Positions 55,203 through 64,000 of a stretch of DNA of 64,000 bases are shown here, piece after piece. The notes below the pieces were generated by a model, which made no database searches, was not told the origin of the DNA, and saw only the letters and a list, made by a program, of their open reading frames with translations. The position numbers and the translations under genes were made by a program. Within the stretch, counting starts at the first letter, position 1, and each line of letters opens with the position of its first letter. The stretch is from Enterobacteriaceae bacterium RIT714 (GTDB taxonomy: Bacteria; Pseudomonadota; Gammaproteobacteria; Enterobacterales; Enterobacteriaceae). The DNA lies in assembly GCA_009668015.1 (NCBI GenBank), contig WJYB01000005.1, forward strand, positions 234,897-298,896. Direction: 5' to 3'.

Positions 55203-55463
55203 TCATGACTCGCTTACCACCACAGTACCGATTTCCGGGTGGCTAAAGCTGGCAATTTTATCGAGACGAAGTTCACGCGTTGTACCTGCGTCTTCGACGA
55301 CGAGATATTCAACATTTTTGCGTGACACCAGATCGCTGGCTTTTGCCTTCAGCACCTCGCCATCTTTTAACGCCAGCGCCAGAATCAGATGATGCTGGCA
55401 GGCGAGCTCGAGGTTGTCATAGTCATCACAGTTGATGGGTTGATAGGTATCATTCATTGACAT
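55203..55463 (-). CDS. rof: Rho-binding antiterminator Rof (YaeO)
   Basis: 86 residues from the ATG at 55463 (a second ATG two codons later, at 55457, would give 84). Rof binds the hexameric Rho factor near its primary RNA site and inhibits Rho-dependent termination. It is an Sm-like fold with acidic N-terminal [16 protein letters not shown] and the conserved [15 protein letters not shown]. Its start overlaps the last codons of yaeP by 14 bases, so the two genes form a translationally coupled pair. Confidence 0.95.
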   Translation of the reverse strand: MSMNDTYQPINCDDYDNLELACQHHLILALALKDGEVLKAKASDLVSRKNVEYLVVEDAGTTRELRLDKIASFSHPEIGTVVVSES

Positions 55464-55650
55464 AATCGCTCACCAGTAAATTCGCAGCAGCATACGCCGC
55501 TTTTTCCCTGACCGATTCTGAAAGGCTGTCATCTAACGCTACTTCATTCAGCACTTTCAGTACACAGCCCAACGCATCCGGGATATAACCCAGATCTCCG
55601 CTGGCAATTTCCGCATACCTTTTGCGAATTAACTCACAATAATTTTCCAC
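55450..55650 (-). CDS. yaeP: UPF0253 family protein YaeP
   Basis: 66 residues from a GTG at 55650, with AGGAGG placed ideally before it; this matches the length of E. coli YaeP. A longer reading to 55713 would run through that ribosome binding site. It is a small helical protein ([14 protein letters not shown] ... [16 protein letters not shown]) of unknown function. The rof start codon lies inside its last five codons, suggesting that yaeP translation governs rof. Confidence 0.92.
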   Translation of the reverse strand: MENYCELIRKRYAEIASGDLGYIPDALGCVLKVLNEVALDDSLSESVREKAAYAAANLLVSDYVNE

Positions 55651-55848
55651 ATCCCCTCCTGCCAACGTACTGACGTTACTGTGAGATACCCTTAAGCCTA
55701 CGAAGATAAACACGGTTTAGCAAGGTGACTATACCATACTCATTCATGCAATATCAGCGCCTTGATATTGCGAAGGCGCGACCTGCCGAAACAGCCTTTT
55801 TAGCGGAATTTCGTTACAATGAGCCTCTGATTCGAATGGAGTTCTCTC

Positions 55849-56394
55849 ATGGCGCTGAAAGCGACAATTTATAAAGCGGTGGTCAATGTGGCCGATCTTG
55901 ACCGCAACCGGTTCCTCGATGCGTCATTAACGCTGGCACGTCACCCTTCCGAGACGCAGGAGCGCATGATGCTGCGCCTGCTGGCGTGGGTAAAATATGC
56001 CAATGAACGGCTGCAGTTTACCCGGGGTTTGAGTGCTGAAGACGAGCCGGAAGCCTGGTTGTTGAACGATCATCTGGGCATTGATTTGTGGATTGAGCTT
56101 GGTCTGCCTGACGAGCGCCGCATTAAAAAGGCGTGCACGCAATCCGCAGAAGTCGCGATATTTGCCTATAATCAACGTGCTGCAGAAATCTGGTGGCAGC
56201 AGAACCAGAAGAAATGCGCGCAGTTCACGCATCTTTCTGTTTGGTATCTGGATGATGAACAACTGGCGCAACTGAGCGCCTTTGCCACCCGAACCATGGC
56301 ACTGCAGGCGACGATCCAGGATGGCGCAATCTGGTTATCTGACGCCCAGAATAATCTGGAAATTCATCTTACCGCGTGGCAGTCACCTTCATGA
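55849..56394 (+). CDS. yaeQ: YaeQ family protein
   Basis: 181 residues, the same as E. coli. YaeQ has a compact fold related to PD-(D/E)XK nucleases; its cellular role is uncertain (RfaH suppression was reported and disputed). Segments: [20 protein letters not shown] at the start, [19 protein letters not shown] near residue 30, and [17 protein letters not shown] near residue 82. The last four bases overlap the arfB ATG, giving a yaeQ-arfB-nlpE run. It diverges from yaeP across about 200 bases. Confidence 0.94.
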   Translation: MALKATIYKAVVNVADLDRNRFLDASLTLARHPSETQERMMLRLLAWVKYANERLQFTRGLSAEDEPEAWLLNDHLGIDLWIELGLPDERRIKKACTQSAEVAIFAYNQRAAEIWWQQNQKKCAQFTHLSVWYLDDEQLAQLSAFATRTMALQATIQDGAIWLSDAQNNLEIHLTAWQSPS

Positions 56395-56813
56395 TCGTGA
56401 TATCCCGAACCGTTACCATTCCAGATAATGAGCTTGAGATCACAGCGATCCGCGCTCAGGGAGCGGGCGGGCAGCATGTGAATAAGTCTTCAACGGCTAT
56501 CCATTTGCGCTTTGATATTCGGGCGTCTGGTCTGCCAGAGTCGTATAAAGAAGCGCTGCTTGCGGCCAGTCACCATCTCATTACCAGTGATGGCGTGATC
56601 ATTATCAAGGCGCAAGAGTACCGCAGCCAGGATTTGAATCGTGAGGCTGCAGTTGCGCGGCTGGTCGCGGTGATACAAGAATTAACCGCAGTGCAAAAAA
56701 GCCGTCGGGCCACGCGACCGACACGCGCATCGAAAGAACGTCGGCTGTCATCGAAAGCGCAAAAATCCACCGTAAAGTCACTGCGTGGAAAAGTCCGGCG
56801 GCCACAGGAATAA
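56391..56813 (+). CDS. arfB: Alternative ribosome-rescue factor ArfB
   Basis: 140 residues from the ATG at 56391, which overlaps the yaeQ stop (ATGA). ArfB (YaeJ) is a peptidyl-tRNA hydrolase that rescues ribosomes stalled on mRNAs lacking a stop codon. The catalytic GGQ motif is in [18 protein letters not shown] near residue 25. The C-terminal basic tail (about 105-140: [20 protein letters not shown] ...) inserts into the empty mRNA channel. The alternative frame start at 56376 is inside yaeQ and is not supported. Confidence 0.97.
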   Translation: MIVISRTVTIPDNELEITAIRAQGAGGQHVNKSSTAIHLRFDIRASGLPESYKEALLAASHHLITSDGVIIIKAQEYRSQDLNREAAVARLVAVIQELTAVQKSRRATRPTRASKERRLSSKAQKSTVKSLRGKVRRPQE

Positions 56814-56847
56814 CGAGCCAGGATTTAATTGTTATAAGGAATTCATC

Positions 56848-57546
56848 GTGAAAACAACGATATTGTCAGTGTTAGCGGCCTCCACATTGTTCGCTTTAAT
56901 CGGTTGTAATAATCGAGCGGAGATGCAGACCTTGCAGCCGACTCATTCGGAAGAGTTAAAACCGATGCAACAAAGCTGGCGTGGCGTTTTGCCCTGCGCC
57001 GATTGCGAAGGTATCGAAACCACACTGTATCTCGAAAAGGATGGTACCTGGGTTATGAACCAGCGCTATCAGGGCGCGAAAGAGCCATCGTCCTTTGCGT
57101 CTTACGGCAAATGGGCACGAACGGCCGAGAAGCTGGTGCTGACGGATGCTGAAGGCGAAAAAACGTATTTCCACGCGAAAGGCGACGGAATGGAGATGCT
57201 GGATAGAGAAGGGAATCCCATCGAATCCCAGTTTAACTATACGCTGGCACCGGTAAAAGCGGCTTTGCCGTCCACGCCGATGGCAATGCGCGGCATGTAT
57301 TTCTATATGGCAGATGCGGCAATCTTTACCGATTGCGCAACCGGAAAGAAAATCAGCGTAGCGAATAATGCACAGCTGGAGCGTGATTACGCCGTAGCGC
57401 GTGGAAATGACAGCAAACCGGTTCTGCTGACGGTCAATGGCCACTTTACCCTGGAACCTAATCCAGATAGTGGAGAGAGTGTCAAAACGCTGGTAGCGGA
57501 TAAAACGGCGAAATTTGTGCCGGGGAAAGACTGCAGCAGTCAATAA
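56848..57546 (+). CDS. nlpE: Outer membrane lipoprotein NlpE (CutF)
   Basis: 232 residues from a GTG at 56848, with AAGGA before it. The lipobox LIGC places the acylated Cys at residue 20, followed by Asn-Asn, so no inner-membrane Asp+2 signal is present. NlpE activates the Cpx envelope stress response after surface contact or when misrouted. The N-terminal domain contains the CADCEG (CxxC) motif, near residue 50, and the C-terminal OB-like domain has the DCATGKK and KDCSSQ cysteines. It is slightly shorter than E. coli (236) and more divergent. Confidence 0.95.
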   Translation: MKTTILSVLAASTLFALIGCNNRAEMQTLQPTHSEELKPMQQSWRGVLPCADCEGIETTLYLEKDGTWVMNQRYQGAKEPSSFASYGKWARTAEKLVLTDAEGEKTYFHAKGDGMEMLDREGNPIESQFNYTLAPVKAALPSTPMAMRGMYFYMADAAIFTDCATGKKISVANNAQLERDYAVARGNDSKPVLLTVNGHFTLEPNPDSGESVKTLVADKTAKFVPGKDCSSQ

Positions 57547-57567
57547 GCTTTCTGTGAAGCCGATAGT

Positions 57568-57594
57568 AAAAACCCCGCATTCGCGGGGTTTTTT
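57568..57594. terminator. Bidirectional terminator between nlpE and proS
   Basis: AAAAACCCCGC, loop ATTC, GCGGGGTTTTTT. Symmetrical A and T runs make it effective in both directions, for convergent nlpE and proS. Confidence 0.93.
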
Positions 57595-57599
57595 GTCGT

Positions 57600-59318
57600 T
57601 TAGCCTTTGATGGCTTTCACCAGGTAATCAAGGATATCGCCAGTCTTGATCATCTGTTTCTCGCCGCTACGACGGTATTTGTACTCAATTTCGTCGCTGT
57701 CGAGGTTGCGGTCACCGATCACGACGGTGTGCGGGATACCGATCAGTTCCATATCCGCGAACATCACACCTGGACGCTCTTTACGGTCGTCCATGAGCAC
57801 TTCGATACCCTGAGCGCGCAGTTCGCTGTACAGCTTCTCTGCCAGTTCCTGAACGCGATACGATTTGTGCATATTCATTGGCAGGATCGCCACCTGGAAT
57901 GGTGCGATATTGTCCGGCCATACGATGCCGCGCTCGTCGTGGTTCTGCTCAATAGCCGCTGCCACCACGCGAGTGACGCCGATACCGTAGCAGCCCATTG
58001 TCAGGGTCTGGTTACGACCGTCTTCACCCTGTACTGCAGCATTCAGCGCCTGCGAGTATTTCGTACCCAGCTGGAAAATATGGCCGACTTCGATACCGCG
58101 TTTGATCATCAGCGTACCCTGACCGTCCGGGCTTGGATCGCCAGCGACAACGTTACGGATATCCGCGACCTCTGGCGTCGCGACGTCGCGATCCCAGTTA
58201 ATGCCAAAGTAGTGTTTGCCATCAATATTCGCGCCGGCAGAGAAATCGCTCATTGCAGCTACGGTGCGGTCGATGACCACTGGAATTGGCAGATTAACCG
58301 GACCCAGAGAACCCGGCCCTGCATTGACCACTTCGCGGATTTCCGCTTCGGTCGCGAAGGTCAGCGGGCTCGCAACCTGAGGCAGCTTCTCGGCTTTCAC
58401 TTCGTTCAGTTCATGATCGCCACGGACCAGCAGGGCAACCAGCGGATACGCGCTACCCTCAACGGATTTCACCAGCAGCGTTTTAACGGTTTTCTCAACC
58501 GGCAAGCCAAACTGCTCAACCAGTTCGGCGATGGTTTTTGCGTTTGGCGTATCAACCAGCTTCATCTCTTCGCTCGCGGCAGCGCGAGGGGCTGTTGGCG
58601 CCAGAGCTTCGGCAAACTCGATGTTTGCAGCATAGTCTGAGCTATCGGAGAAGATCACATCATCTTCACCGCTTTGTGCCAGAACCTGGAATTCGTGGGA
58701 GGCGCTACCACCGATAGAACCGGTATCAGCCTGAACAGCGCGGAAATCAAGACCCATGCGGGAGAAGATTTTGCTGTATGCGCCGTACATCACGTCGTAG
58801 GTTTCCTGCAGAGATTCCTGTGAAGTATGGAAAGAGTAAGCATCTTTCATCAGGAATTCACGGGAGCGCATCACGCCGAAACGTGGACGAACTTCGTCGC
58901 GGAACTTGGTTTGGATCTGGAAGAAGTTCAGCGGCAGCTGTTTGTACGAGTTCAGCTCGTTACGAATCAGGTCGGTGATCACCTCTTCGTGCGTTGGGCC
59001 GAGAACAAACGGGCGCTCGCCACGATCCACAAAGCGCAGCAGCTCCGGACCGTACTGCTCCCAGCGGCCACTTTCCATCCACAGGTCAGCCGGCTGAACC
59101 ACAGGCATGGACACCTCGATTGCACCGGCGTTGTTCATCTCTTCACGCACGATGTTTTCGACTTTTTTCAGGACGCGCAGGCCGGTCGGCAGCCAGGTGT
59201 ACAACCCGGAGGCCAGCTTGCGGATCATCCCGGCGCGCAGCATCAGCTGGTGGCTGATGACCTCAGCGTCGGCAGGTGTCTCCTTCAGTGTGGAGAGCAG
59301 ATATTGGCTAGTACGCAT
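57600..59318 (-). CDS. proS: Prolyl-tRNA synthetase
   Basis: 572 residues, full length. Class II synthetase charging tRNA(Pro), of the bacterial type, with an editing domain (INS, about residues 224-407) inserted between motifs 2 and 3 that removes mischarged alanine. Motif 1 is near [13 protein letters not shown], motif 2 is [21 protein letters not shown] (partly quoted), and motif 3 lies in [10 protein letters not shown]. The C-terminal anticodon domain starts near residue 465. Essential. Confidence 0.98.
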   Translation of the reverse strand: MRTSQYLLSTLKETPADAEVISHQLMLRAGMIRKLASGLYTWLPTGLRVLKKVENIVREEMNNAGAIEVSMPVVQPADLWMESGRWEQYGPELLRFVDRGERPFVLGPTHEEVITDLIRNELNSYKQLPLNFFQIQTKFRDEVRPRFGVMRSREFLMKDAYSFHTSQESLQETYDVMYGAYSKIFSRMGLDFRAVQADTGSIGGSASHEFQVLAQSGEDDVIFSDSSDYAANIEFAEALAPTAPRAAASEEMKLVDTPNAKTIAELVEQFGLPVEKTVKTLLVKSVEGSAYPLVALLVRGDHELNEVKAEKLPQVASPLTFATEAEIREVVNAGPGSLGPVNLPIPVVIDRTVAAMSDFSAGANIDGKHYFGINWDRDVATPEVADIRNVVAGDPSPDGQGTLMIKRGIEVGHIFQLGTKYSQALNAAVQGEDGRNQTLTMGCYGIGVTRVVAAAIEQNHDERGIVWPDNIAPFQVAILPMNMHKSYRVQELAEKLYSELRAQGIEVLMDDRKERPGVMFADMELIGIPHTVVIGDRNLDSDEIEYKYRRSGEKQMIKTGDILDYLVKAIKG

Positions 59319-59430
59319 GTTGTTACGGTTCCATTTCGACGATTGGACCAGACTGAAACGTCAGCCTGACACAAAAAAAGTGGTTTAGTTTACCAGTGTG
59401 GCAAAGATGCCAAAAGAGAGGAAAATAAAA

Positions 59431-60138
59431 TTAGCGCACTTCCAGCGCAAACACTTCAAAACCCGCATCGGTGACACGCCAGCGAACGTTAAAATCAAGT
59501 AGACAGACGGCGTAAGTTTTCCCTGCTTCTTCCTCTTTGCGATAGGCCGGGCGCGGATCTTGCGCCAGCACTTCGACAATAAAGTCTTTCAGTCGGGGAT
59601 ACCGTTTTTCAAGGTGTAGAAGCTGAACAGAAACCTCAGCGGTGAAGCCGACCGGCATCGTTGCCGTTGGGGCCTGCTGGGCATAGCTCGCCCGCGCATC
59701 GGGAAGTGCTTCCGCAAAGGGCAGGTACGGTTTAATGTCCACTACCGGCGTACCGTCGACAAGATCAAGGCTCCCCAGTTCAAGAATCACCTGATCCTTT
59801 TGGCAGCGGATATTCTTAAGTTCTACCAACGACATACCGACAGGGTTGGGGCGAAAGGTCGAACGCGTGGCGAACACCCCCATTCTGGCATTCCCGCCCA
59901 GTCGCGGAGGGCGAACCGTAGGGCGCCATCCGCCTTCCATCGTTTGATGAAAGATAAAAAGTACCCACAGATGGCTAAACGCCTCCAGTCCACGTACCGC
60001 TTCGGCCTGGTTATAGGGTGCAATTAAGTGAAGTTCGCCGCCACAGCTCTTAACCAGACCAGGCTGGCGCGGTACGGCAAACTTCTCTTTATAAGGCGAG
60101 CGGATGATACCAATCTGCTCGAACTGGAATGCACTCAT
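59431..60138 (-). CDS. trmO: tRNA (adenine(37)-N6)-methyltransferase TrmO
   Basis: 235 residues, the E. coli length. TrmO (TsaA, YaeB) is an all-beta, class VIII SAM-dependent methyltransferase that turns t6A37 into m6t6A37 on threonine tRNAs. Signatures: IGIIRSPYKEKFAVPRQPG at the start, GVFATRSTFRPNPVGMS near residue 87, and DIKPYLPF near residue 133. Its ATG overlaps the rcsF stop by four bases (ATGA), so the two are coupled. It is cotranscribed upstream of proS in part. Confidence 0.96.
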   Translation of the reverse strand: MSAFQFEQIGIIRSPYKEKFAVPRQPGLVKSCGGELHLIAPYNQAEAVRGLEAFSHLWVLFIFHQTMEGGWRPTVRPPRLGGNARMGVFATRSTFRPNPVGMSLVELKNIRCQKDQVILELGSLDLVDGTPVVDIKPYLPFAEALPDARASYAQQAPTATMPVGFTAEVSVQLLHLEKRYPRLKDFIVEVLAQDPRPAYRKEEEAGKTYAVCLLDFNVRWRVTDAGFEVFALEVR

Positions 60139-60539
60139 TTAGCCGATACGTTAAGGGCATTACCCATGCAAACAGCCTGACGGTAGCAGCCTGGCGTGCC
60201 GCTGGTCACTTCGCAGCTATGCAGCAATACGGCGTTAGCCTTCATTTTTGCAGCGTTGATCTGCAGACGTTTACGCGCCGTAGGAATGTTTGGCGGAGAG
60301 TCCTGATTAGAGGCCTGGCATGATTCACCGGTCACTTCACCCAGATCGCGGAAGGGTTTACCCACCAGATCTTCTGCATTGGTATAGATTTTTACCGGTG
60401 CCGGACGCGGCGCTTTCGGTTTTACTGGCTCCACTTTGGGTGGGGTTGCAGTGCTTTTAACAGGTTCAACAGGAGATCTGCTTAGCATTGAACAGCCGCT
60501 CAGCATGAGTGCTAAAAGACAGATCGGTAAAGCACGCAT
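60135..60539 (-). CDS. rcsF: Outer membrane lipoprotein RcsF (Rcs phosphorelay sensor)
   Basis: 134 residues. RcsF signals cell wall and LPS damage to IgaA and the Rcs phosphorelay. The lipobox LSGC places the lipidated Cys at residue 16. A proline-rich linker (residues 22-48) precedes a compact domain with four cysteines at 74, 109, 118 and 124, the same positions as the two disulfides in E. coli. In E. coli it is exposed through BamA-OmpA complexes; bamA is also in this window. It overlaps trmO. Confidence 0.97.
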   Translation of the reverse strand: MRALPICLLALMLSGCSMLSRSPVEPVKSTATPPKVEPVKPKAPRPAPVKIYTNAEDLVGKPFRDLGEVTGESCQASNQDSPPNIPTARKRLQINAAKMKANAVLLHSCEVTSGTPGCYRQAVCMGNALNVSAK

Positions 60540-60591
60540 AATATTTCCTCAATGAATAATCAAATCGTCAGCTATTGAATCAGTTGCCTGC

Positions 60592-60620
60592 AAAAATGAC
60601 AAGACGGGCTTTCGCCCGTC
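60592..60620 (-). terminator. Terminator downstream of metQ
   Basis: GACGGGC, loop TTTC, GCCCGTC (60603-60620), reading on the minus strand into TTGTCATTTTTG. It closes metNIQ before rcsF. Confidence 0.85.
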
Positions 60621-60646
60621 CTGAATGATATTACACAAAGGGAAGA

Positions 60647-61462
60647 TTACCAGCCTTTAACCGCGCCGCCGTTAAAGACTTTATTGGCTTCCTGGTAAAC
60701 TTCGTCAGACTGATAGGCCTCTACGAATTTTTTCACGTTTTCCGCATCTTTGTTATCTTCGCGGCTCACGATCAGGTTGACGTATGGAGAGTCTTTATCT
60801 TCAACAAAGATACCGTCTTTCGCTGGCGTCAGACCAATCTGGCTGGCATAAGTGGTGTTGATGACCGCCAGAGCAATCTGAGCATCGTCCAGTGACCGTG
60901 GCAGCTGTGGCGCTTCCAGTTCAACCAGCTTCAGGTTTTTTGGGTTTTCAACCACATCAAGCACCGTTGGCAACAAGCCCACGCCATCTTTCAGTTTGAT
61001 CAGACCGACTTTCTGCAGCAGCAGCAGGGAGCGGCCCAGGTTGGTCGGGTCGTTAGGAATGGCGACCTGAGAACCCGGCTGCAGTTCTTCCAGTGATTTG
61101 ATTTTTTTGGAGTAGCCCGCAATCGGGTACACGAAAGTATTACCCACTGGGACGAGCTTGTAGCCACGGTCTTTAATCTGCTGATCCAGATACGGTTTGT
61201 GCTGGAAGGCGTTAGCATCAATGTCGCCTTTACTCAGCGCTTCGTTTGGCAGTACGTAGTCATTGAAGGTCACCAGCTCAACGTCCAGACCGTATTTCTC
61301 TTTTGCCACTTTCTGCGCAACTTCAGCAACCTGCTGCTCTGCACCAACGATTACGCCAACTTTGATGTGGTTTGGATCTTTTTCATCCTGACCGCAACCC
61401 ACCAGTGCCAGAGAGCCAATCAGCGCGCCTACCGCTGCAAAGGTCTTAAATTTAAAGGTCAT
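60647..61462 (-). CDS. metQ: Methionine-binding lipoprotein MetQ
   Basis: 271 residues. The lipobox LVGC (Cys23) makes it a lipoprotein attached to the inner membrane. It binds D- and L-methionine for the MetNI transporter; the NlpA family fold shows KVGVIVGAEQQVAEVAQ at the start of the mature part and the conserved NGxVK-like C-terminus VFNGGAVKGW. Last gene of metN-metI-metQ, 38 bases after metI. Confidence 0.97.
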   Translation of the reverse strand: MTFKFKTFAAVGALIGSLALVGCGQDEKDPNHIKVGVIVGAEQQVAEVAQKVAKEKYGLDVELVTFNDYVLPNEALSKGDIDANAFQHKPYLDQQIKDRGYKLVPVGNTFVYPIAGYSKKIKSLEELQPGSQVAIPNDPTNLGRSLLLLQKVGLIKLKDGVGLLPTVLDVVENPKNLKLVELEAPQLPRSLDDAQIALAVINTTYASQIGLTPAKDGIFVEDKDSPYVNLIVSREDNKDAENVKKFVEAYQSDEVYQEANKVFNGGAVKGW

Positions 61463-61500
61463 GTTTTATCCTTAATTCGTCGAGTTTGCGTTGTGTAACG

Positions 61501-62154
61501 TTATTTATGAGTAACAGCCCGGACGATGCGATCGCCTGAGAATTGAATGAGGTAAACCAGTACAACCAGCAATACCAGAACCGTATTCATTACGGTAGCG
61601 TTATAACCAATATAGCCATATTGATAGCCGATCTGGCCCAAACCGCCAGCGCCGACGGCTCCGCCCATCGCGGAATAACCCACAAGCGTGATAAGCGTAA
61701 TGGTGGCCGCGTTCACCAGACCGGGCAGTGCTTCTGGTAATAAGACCTTACGCACAATTTGCATGGGGGTTGCGCCCATCGCGCGCGAGGCTTCTATTAA
61801 ACCTGTCGGGATCTCAAGCAAGGCGTTTTCTACCATACGGGCAATAAACGGTGCTGCACCGACGGTGAGAGGAACAATTGCCGCCTGCAGGCCGATAGAG
61901 GTACCGACGATGACGCGGGTAAAGGGAATCATCCAGACCAGCAGGATAATAAAAGGAATAGAACGGAAGATGTTAACCAGCGCAGAGAGCGTGCGGTACA
62001 GCTTCGCGTTTTCAATGATTTGCCCTGGACGCGTGACATACAGCAGTACGCCAACCGGCAGGCCAATGACAAAACCAAAAAAACCAGATACGAAGGTCAT
62101 CGCCAGCGTCTCCCATACGCCGCGAACCAGCAGCCACATCATCGGCTCAGACAT
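61501..62154 (-). CDS. metI: D- and L-methionine ABC transporter permease MetI
   Basis: 217 residues with five membrane segments. It is the inner membrane permease of the MetNIQ importer. The EAA coupling loop reads [26 protein letters not shown] (partly quoted), near residue 140. The start overlaps the metN stop by eight bases, indicating coupled translation. Confidence 0.97.
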   Translation of the reverse strand: MSEPMMWLLVRGVWETLAMTFVSGFFGFVIGLPVGVLLYVTRPGQIIENAKLYRTLSALVNIFRSIPFIILLVWMIPFTRVIVGTSIGLQAAIVPLTVGAAPFIARMVENALLEIPTGLIEASRAMGATPMQIVRKVLLPEALPGLVNAATITLITLVGYSAMGGAVGAGGLGQIGYQYGYIGYNATVMNTVLVLLVVLVYLIQFSGDRIVRAVTHK

Positions 62155-63178
62155 AACCCAGTACCTCTATTTTTACGTGGTGTTCTTGCAGCCAGGCAAT
62201 GGCCGCTTTCGTTTCTTCTTCTGTTCCGTGCATTTCGGTCAGCATGATGCCGAACTTAACGCCACCGGCATAATCCATCTGCGCGCTAATAATGTTGTTG
62301 TTCACATTAAAGCGGCGTGCGGTTTCGGAAAGCAGGGGGGCATCAACGGACTGGCCGGTAAATTCCATTCGCAGCATGGGAACGCTGTCTGCGCTGGATT
62401 CAGTTTTCAGTCGCGCCAGATAATCTTCAGGAATATCCAGATGCAACGTCGATTGAATGAACTGCTGGGCCAGCGGTGTTTTTGGATGTGAGAACACTTC
62501 GCTTACCGTGTCCTGCTCAATCAATTCGCCATTGCTAATCACCGCGACACAGTCACAAATGCGCTTAACGACATCCATCTCATGGGTGATGAGAAGAATC
62601 GTCAGCCCCAGACGACGGTTGATATCCTTAAGTAATTCAAGAATCGAACGGGTAGTAGCAGGATCGAGCGCGCTGGTGGCTTCGTCACACAGCAGTACTT
62701 TTGGATTGCTGGCTAACGCACGGGCAATCGCTACGCGCTGTTTTTGGCCACCGGACAGGTTTGCCGGATAGCTGTCATGCTTATCAGACAGACCCACCAG
62801 ATCTAAAAGCTCGGTGACGCGGCGTTTAATCTCTTCTTTCGGGGTGTTGTCCAGCTCCAGCGGCAGCGCGACGTTACCAAAAACGGTGCGTGATGCCAGC
62901 AGGTTAAAGTGCTGGAAAATCATCCCTATCTGACGACGGGCCTGAGTTAATTCTTTTTCGGAAAGTTTGGTCAGTTCCTGGCCGCCAACCTGGACGCTAC
63001 CTTCGGTTGGACGTTCGAGCAGGTTAACGCAGCGGATGAGCGTACTTTTACCTGCACCAGATGCGCCAATGACGCCATAAATCTGTCCAGCCGGAACATG
63101 CAGGCTAACGTTATTCAGCGCCTGAATAGTTCGGGTTCCTTGCTGGAACACTTTGGTGATATTGGAAAGTTTAATCAT
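62147..63178 (-). CDS. metN: Methionine ABC transporter ATP-binding protein MetN
   Basis: 343 residues. Walker [10 protein letters not shown] near residue 38, signature LSGGQKQR near residue 140, Walker [12 protein letters not shown], and switch His in LLITHEMD. The C-terminal NIL (C2) domain (about 265-343) binds methionine and gives trans-inhibition. First gene of the operon, preceded by met boxes. The start is the ATG at 63178. Confidence 0.97.
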   Translation of the reverse strand: MIKLSNITKVFQQGTRTIQALNNVSLHVPAGQIYGVIGASGAGKSTLIRCVNLLERPTEGSVQVGGQELTKLSEKELTQARRQIGMIFQHFNLLASRTVFGNVALPLELDNTPKEEIKRRVTELLDLVGLSDKHDSYPANLSGGQKQRVAIARALASNPKVLLCDEATSALDPATTRSILELLKDINRRLGLTILLITHEMDVVKRICDCVAVISNGELIEQDTVSEVFSHPKTPLAQQFIQSTLHLDIPEDYLARLKTESSADSVPMLRMEFTGQSVDAPLLSETARRFNVNNNIISAQMDYAGGVKFGIMLTEMHGTEEETKAAIAWLQEHHVKIEVLGYV

Positions 63179-63254
63179 TAGATTATTTTTATCGTATGTA
63201 AGTTGGCCGTGGCATTTTCTTCTGCCAGATACGGGTGTTTACCGTAAACAAAAT

Positions 63255-63286
63255 GGATGTTAAGGCATCCAGACGTCTAAATCAAT
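63255..63286 (-). promoter_or_regulatory. MetJ operator (met boxes) upstream of metN
   Basis: Adjacent 8-mers GGATGTTA, AGGCATCC, AGACGTCT and AAATCAAT; the third is the exact MetJ consensus and the second a partial match, about 77-108 bases before the metN start. It corresponds to the known MetJ-repressed metN promoter of E. coli. Confidence 0.8.
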
Positions 63287-63366
63287 GCGGCAGTGTGTGA
63301 TGAGCACTTTCTTGCACGGTGAAACATGAGATACTAACAGGACATGCCTTTTTCAGGAGCAAACCC

Positions 63367-63924
63367 GTGGCAAAATCAGTACCTGCAATTTTTCTCGATC
63401 GTGATGGCACGATTAATGTCGATCACGGTTATGTACATGAGATTGATGAGTTCGAATTTATTGATGGCGTTATTGATGCCATGCGTGAACTTAAAGCAAT
63501 GGGTTATGCGCTGGTGGTGGTAACTAATCAGTCTGGTATCGCCAGGGGGAAATTTACCGAAGCGCAATTCGAAACGCTAACCGAATGGATGGACTGGTCA
63601 CTGGCCGATCGTGATGTCGAACTGGATGGTATCTATTATTGCCCGCACCACCCGCAAGGAACTGTAGAAGAATATCGTCAGACATGTGATTGCCGTAAGC
63701 CGCACCCGGGGATGTTTATCTCTGCCCAGGAGTTCTTGCACATTGATATGGCTTCTTCTTATATGGTGGGTGATAAACTGGAAGATATGCAGGCAGCTGC
63801 GGCAGCGGGAGTGGGGACAAAAGTGTTAGTTCGCACGGGCAAGCCGGTCACCCCCGAAGCGGAAGCAGCAGCCGATTTTGTGATTAATAGCCTGGCTGAC
63901 CTGCCAAAAGCGCTAAAAAAGTAG
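63367..63924 (+). CDS. gmhB: D-glycero-beta-D-manno-heptose 1,7-bisphosphate 7-phosphatase
   Basis: 185 residues from a GTG at 63367, with CAGGAG before it; an in-frame extension to 63319 has no support. GmhB removes the 7-phosphate in the ADP-heptose pathway that supplies the LPS inner core. HAD phosphatase: [14 protein letters not shown] near residue 10 (nucleophile Asp), [10 protein letters not shown], a zinc-binding CPHH and CDCRKPH loop near residues 92-109, and [11 protein letters not shown]. The C-terminus is a few residues shorter than E. coli (191), which ends with an extra QQKPAQ-like tail. Confidence 0.97.
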   Translation: MAKSVPAIFLDRDGTINVDHGYVHEIDEFEFIDGVIDAMRELKAMGYALVVVTNQSGIARGKFTEAQFETLTEWMDWSLADRDVELDGIYYCPHHPQGTVEEYRQTCDCRKPHPGMFISAQEFLHIDMASSYMVGDKLEDMQAAAAAGVGTKVLVRTGKPVTPEAEAAADFVINSLADLPKALKK

Positions 63925-63947
63925 CAAAAACCGGCGTTATGATGAAA

Positions 63948-64000
63948 ATGTGAGCGGTTGAAATAAAAATGCATTTTTCCGCTTGTCATTCCTCAGAAGC
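63948..64000 (+). promoter_or_regulatory. Upstream half of an rRNA P1 promoter (probably rrnH)
   Basis: An A/T-rich UP-element-like stretch GAAATAAAAATGCATTTTTC is followed by the -35 hexamer TTGTCA (63983-63988) and TTCCTCAGAAGC, which matches the -35 to spacer part of E. coli rrn P1 promoters. The -10 box and the 16S gene would lie just past the window end. Gene order (gmhB followed by rrnH) agrees. Confidence 0.75.

Overview
This 64 kb window is a stretch of core chromosome from a member of the Enterobacteriaceae. Gene order and protein sequences follow the Escherichia coli K-12 region from gluQ-dksA (about 3 min) to gmhB, just upstream of the rrnH ribosomal RNA operon. The proteins are close to, but not identical with, E. 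coli: FhuA begins MALKTAQPMNSS, the DegP precursor has 481 residues rather than 474, and a YdeP-type oxidoreductase sits where E. coli has yaeI. Together with the REP-like repeats this suggests an Enterobacter/Lelliottia/Leclercia-type organism; the genus is not resolved from sequence alone. I see no prophage, insertion sequence, CRISPR array, tRNA gene or clearly broken gene.

Layout. 1-7.3 kb: gluQ (partial), dksA, sfsA and thpR on the minus strand, then hrpB and mrcB (PBP1b) on plus. 7.5-13.5 kb: the ferrichrome uptake operon fhuACDB behind a Fur-box-like sequence. 13.6-20.7 kb: hemL, clcA, erpA, yadS, btuF-mtnN and dgt. 20.8-26.8 kb: degP behind a sigmaE-type promoter, cdaR, yaeH and the YdeP-like molybdopterin oxidoreductase. 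27-31.4 kb: dapD, glnD and map on minus. 31.5-35 kb: the translation cluster rpsB-tsf-pyrH-frr, with the T44 RNA/rpsB leader. 35-51.1 kb: the envelope and lipid A run dxr-uppS-cdsA-rseP-bamA-skp-lpxD-fabZ-lpxA-lpxB-rnhB-dnaE-accA. 51.2-57.6 kb: ldcC, yaeR, tilS, rof/yaeP, yaeQ-arfB and nlpE. 57.6-63.2 kb: proS, trmO-rcsF and the methionine transporter metNIQ on minus. 63.4-64 kb: gmhB, then a match to the upstream half of an rRNA P1 promoter at the window edge.

Functional links. The 35-51 kb block supplies isoprenoid carrier (dxr, uppS), phospholipid precursor (cdsA), fatty acids (fabZ, accA), lipid A (lpxD, lpxA, lpxB) and outer membrane protein assembly (bamA, skp). Envelope stress parts are spread through the window: rseP (sigmaE activation), degP (sigmaE/Cpx target), nlpE (Cpx input) and rcsF (Rcs input).

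The least routine signals are non-coding. A composite repeat (REP-like palindrome plus an AAACGGCAAC-type terminator hairpin) recurs at four gene ends, once as a partial tandem duplication. Strong intercistronic hairpins occur at fhuA-fhuC, bamA-skp and lpxD-fabZ. Eight genes use GTG or TTG starts. I did not find a previously undescribed multi-gene system.
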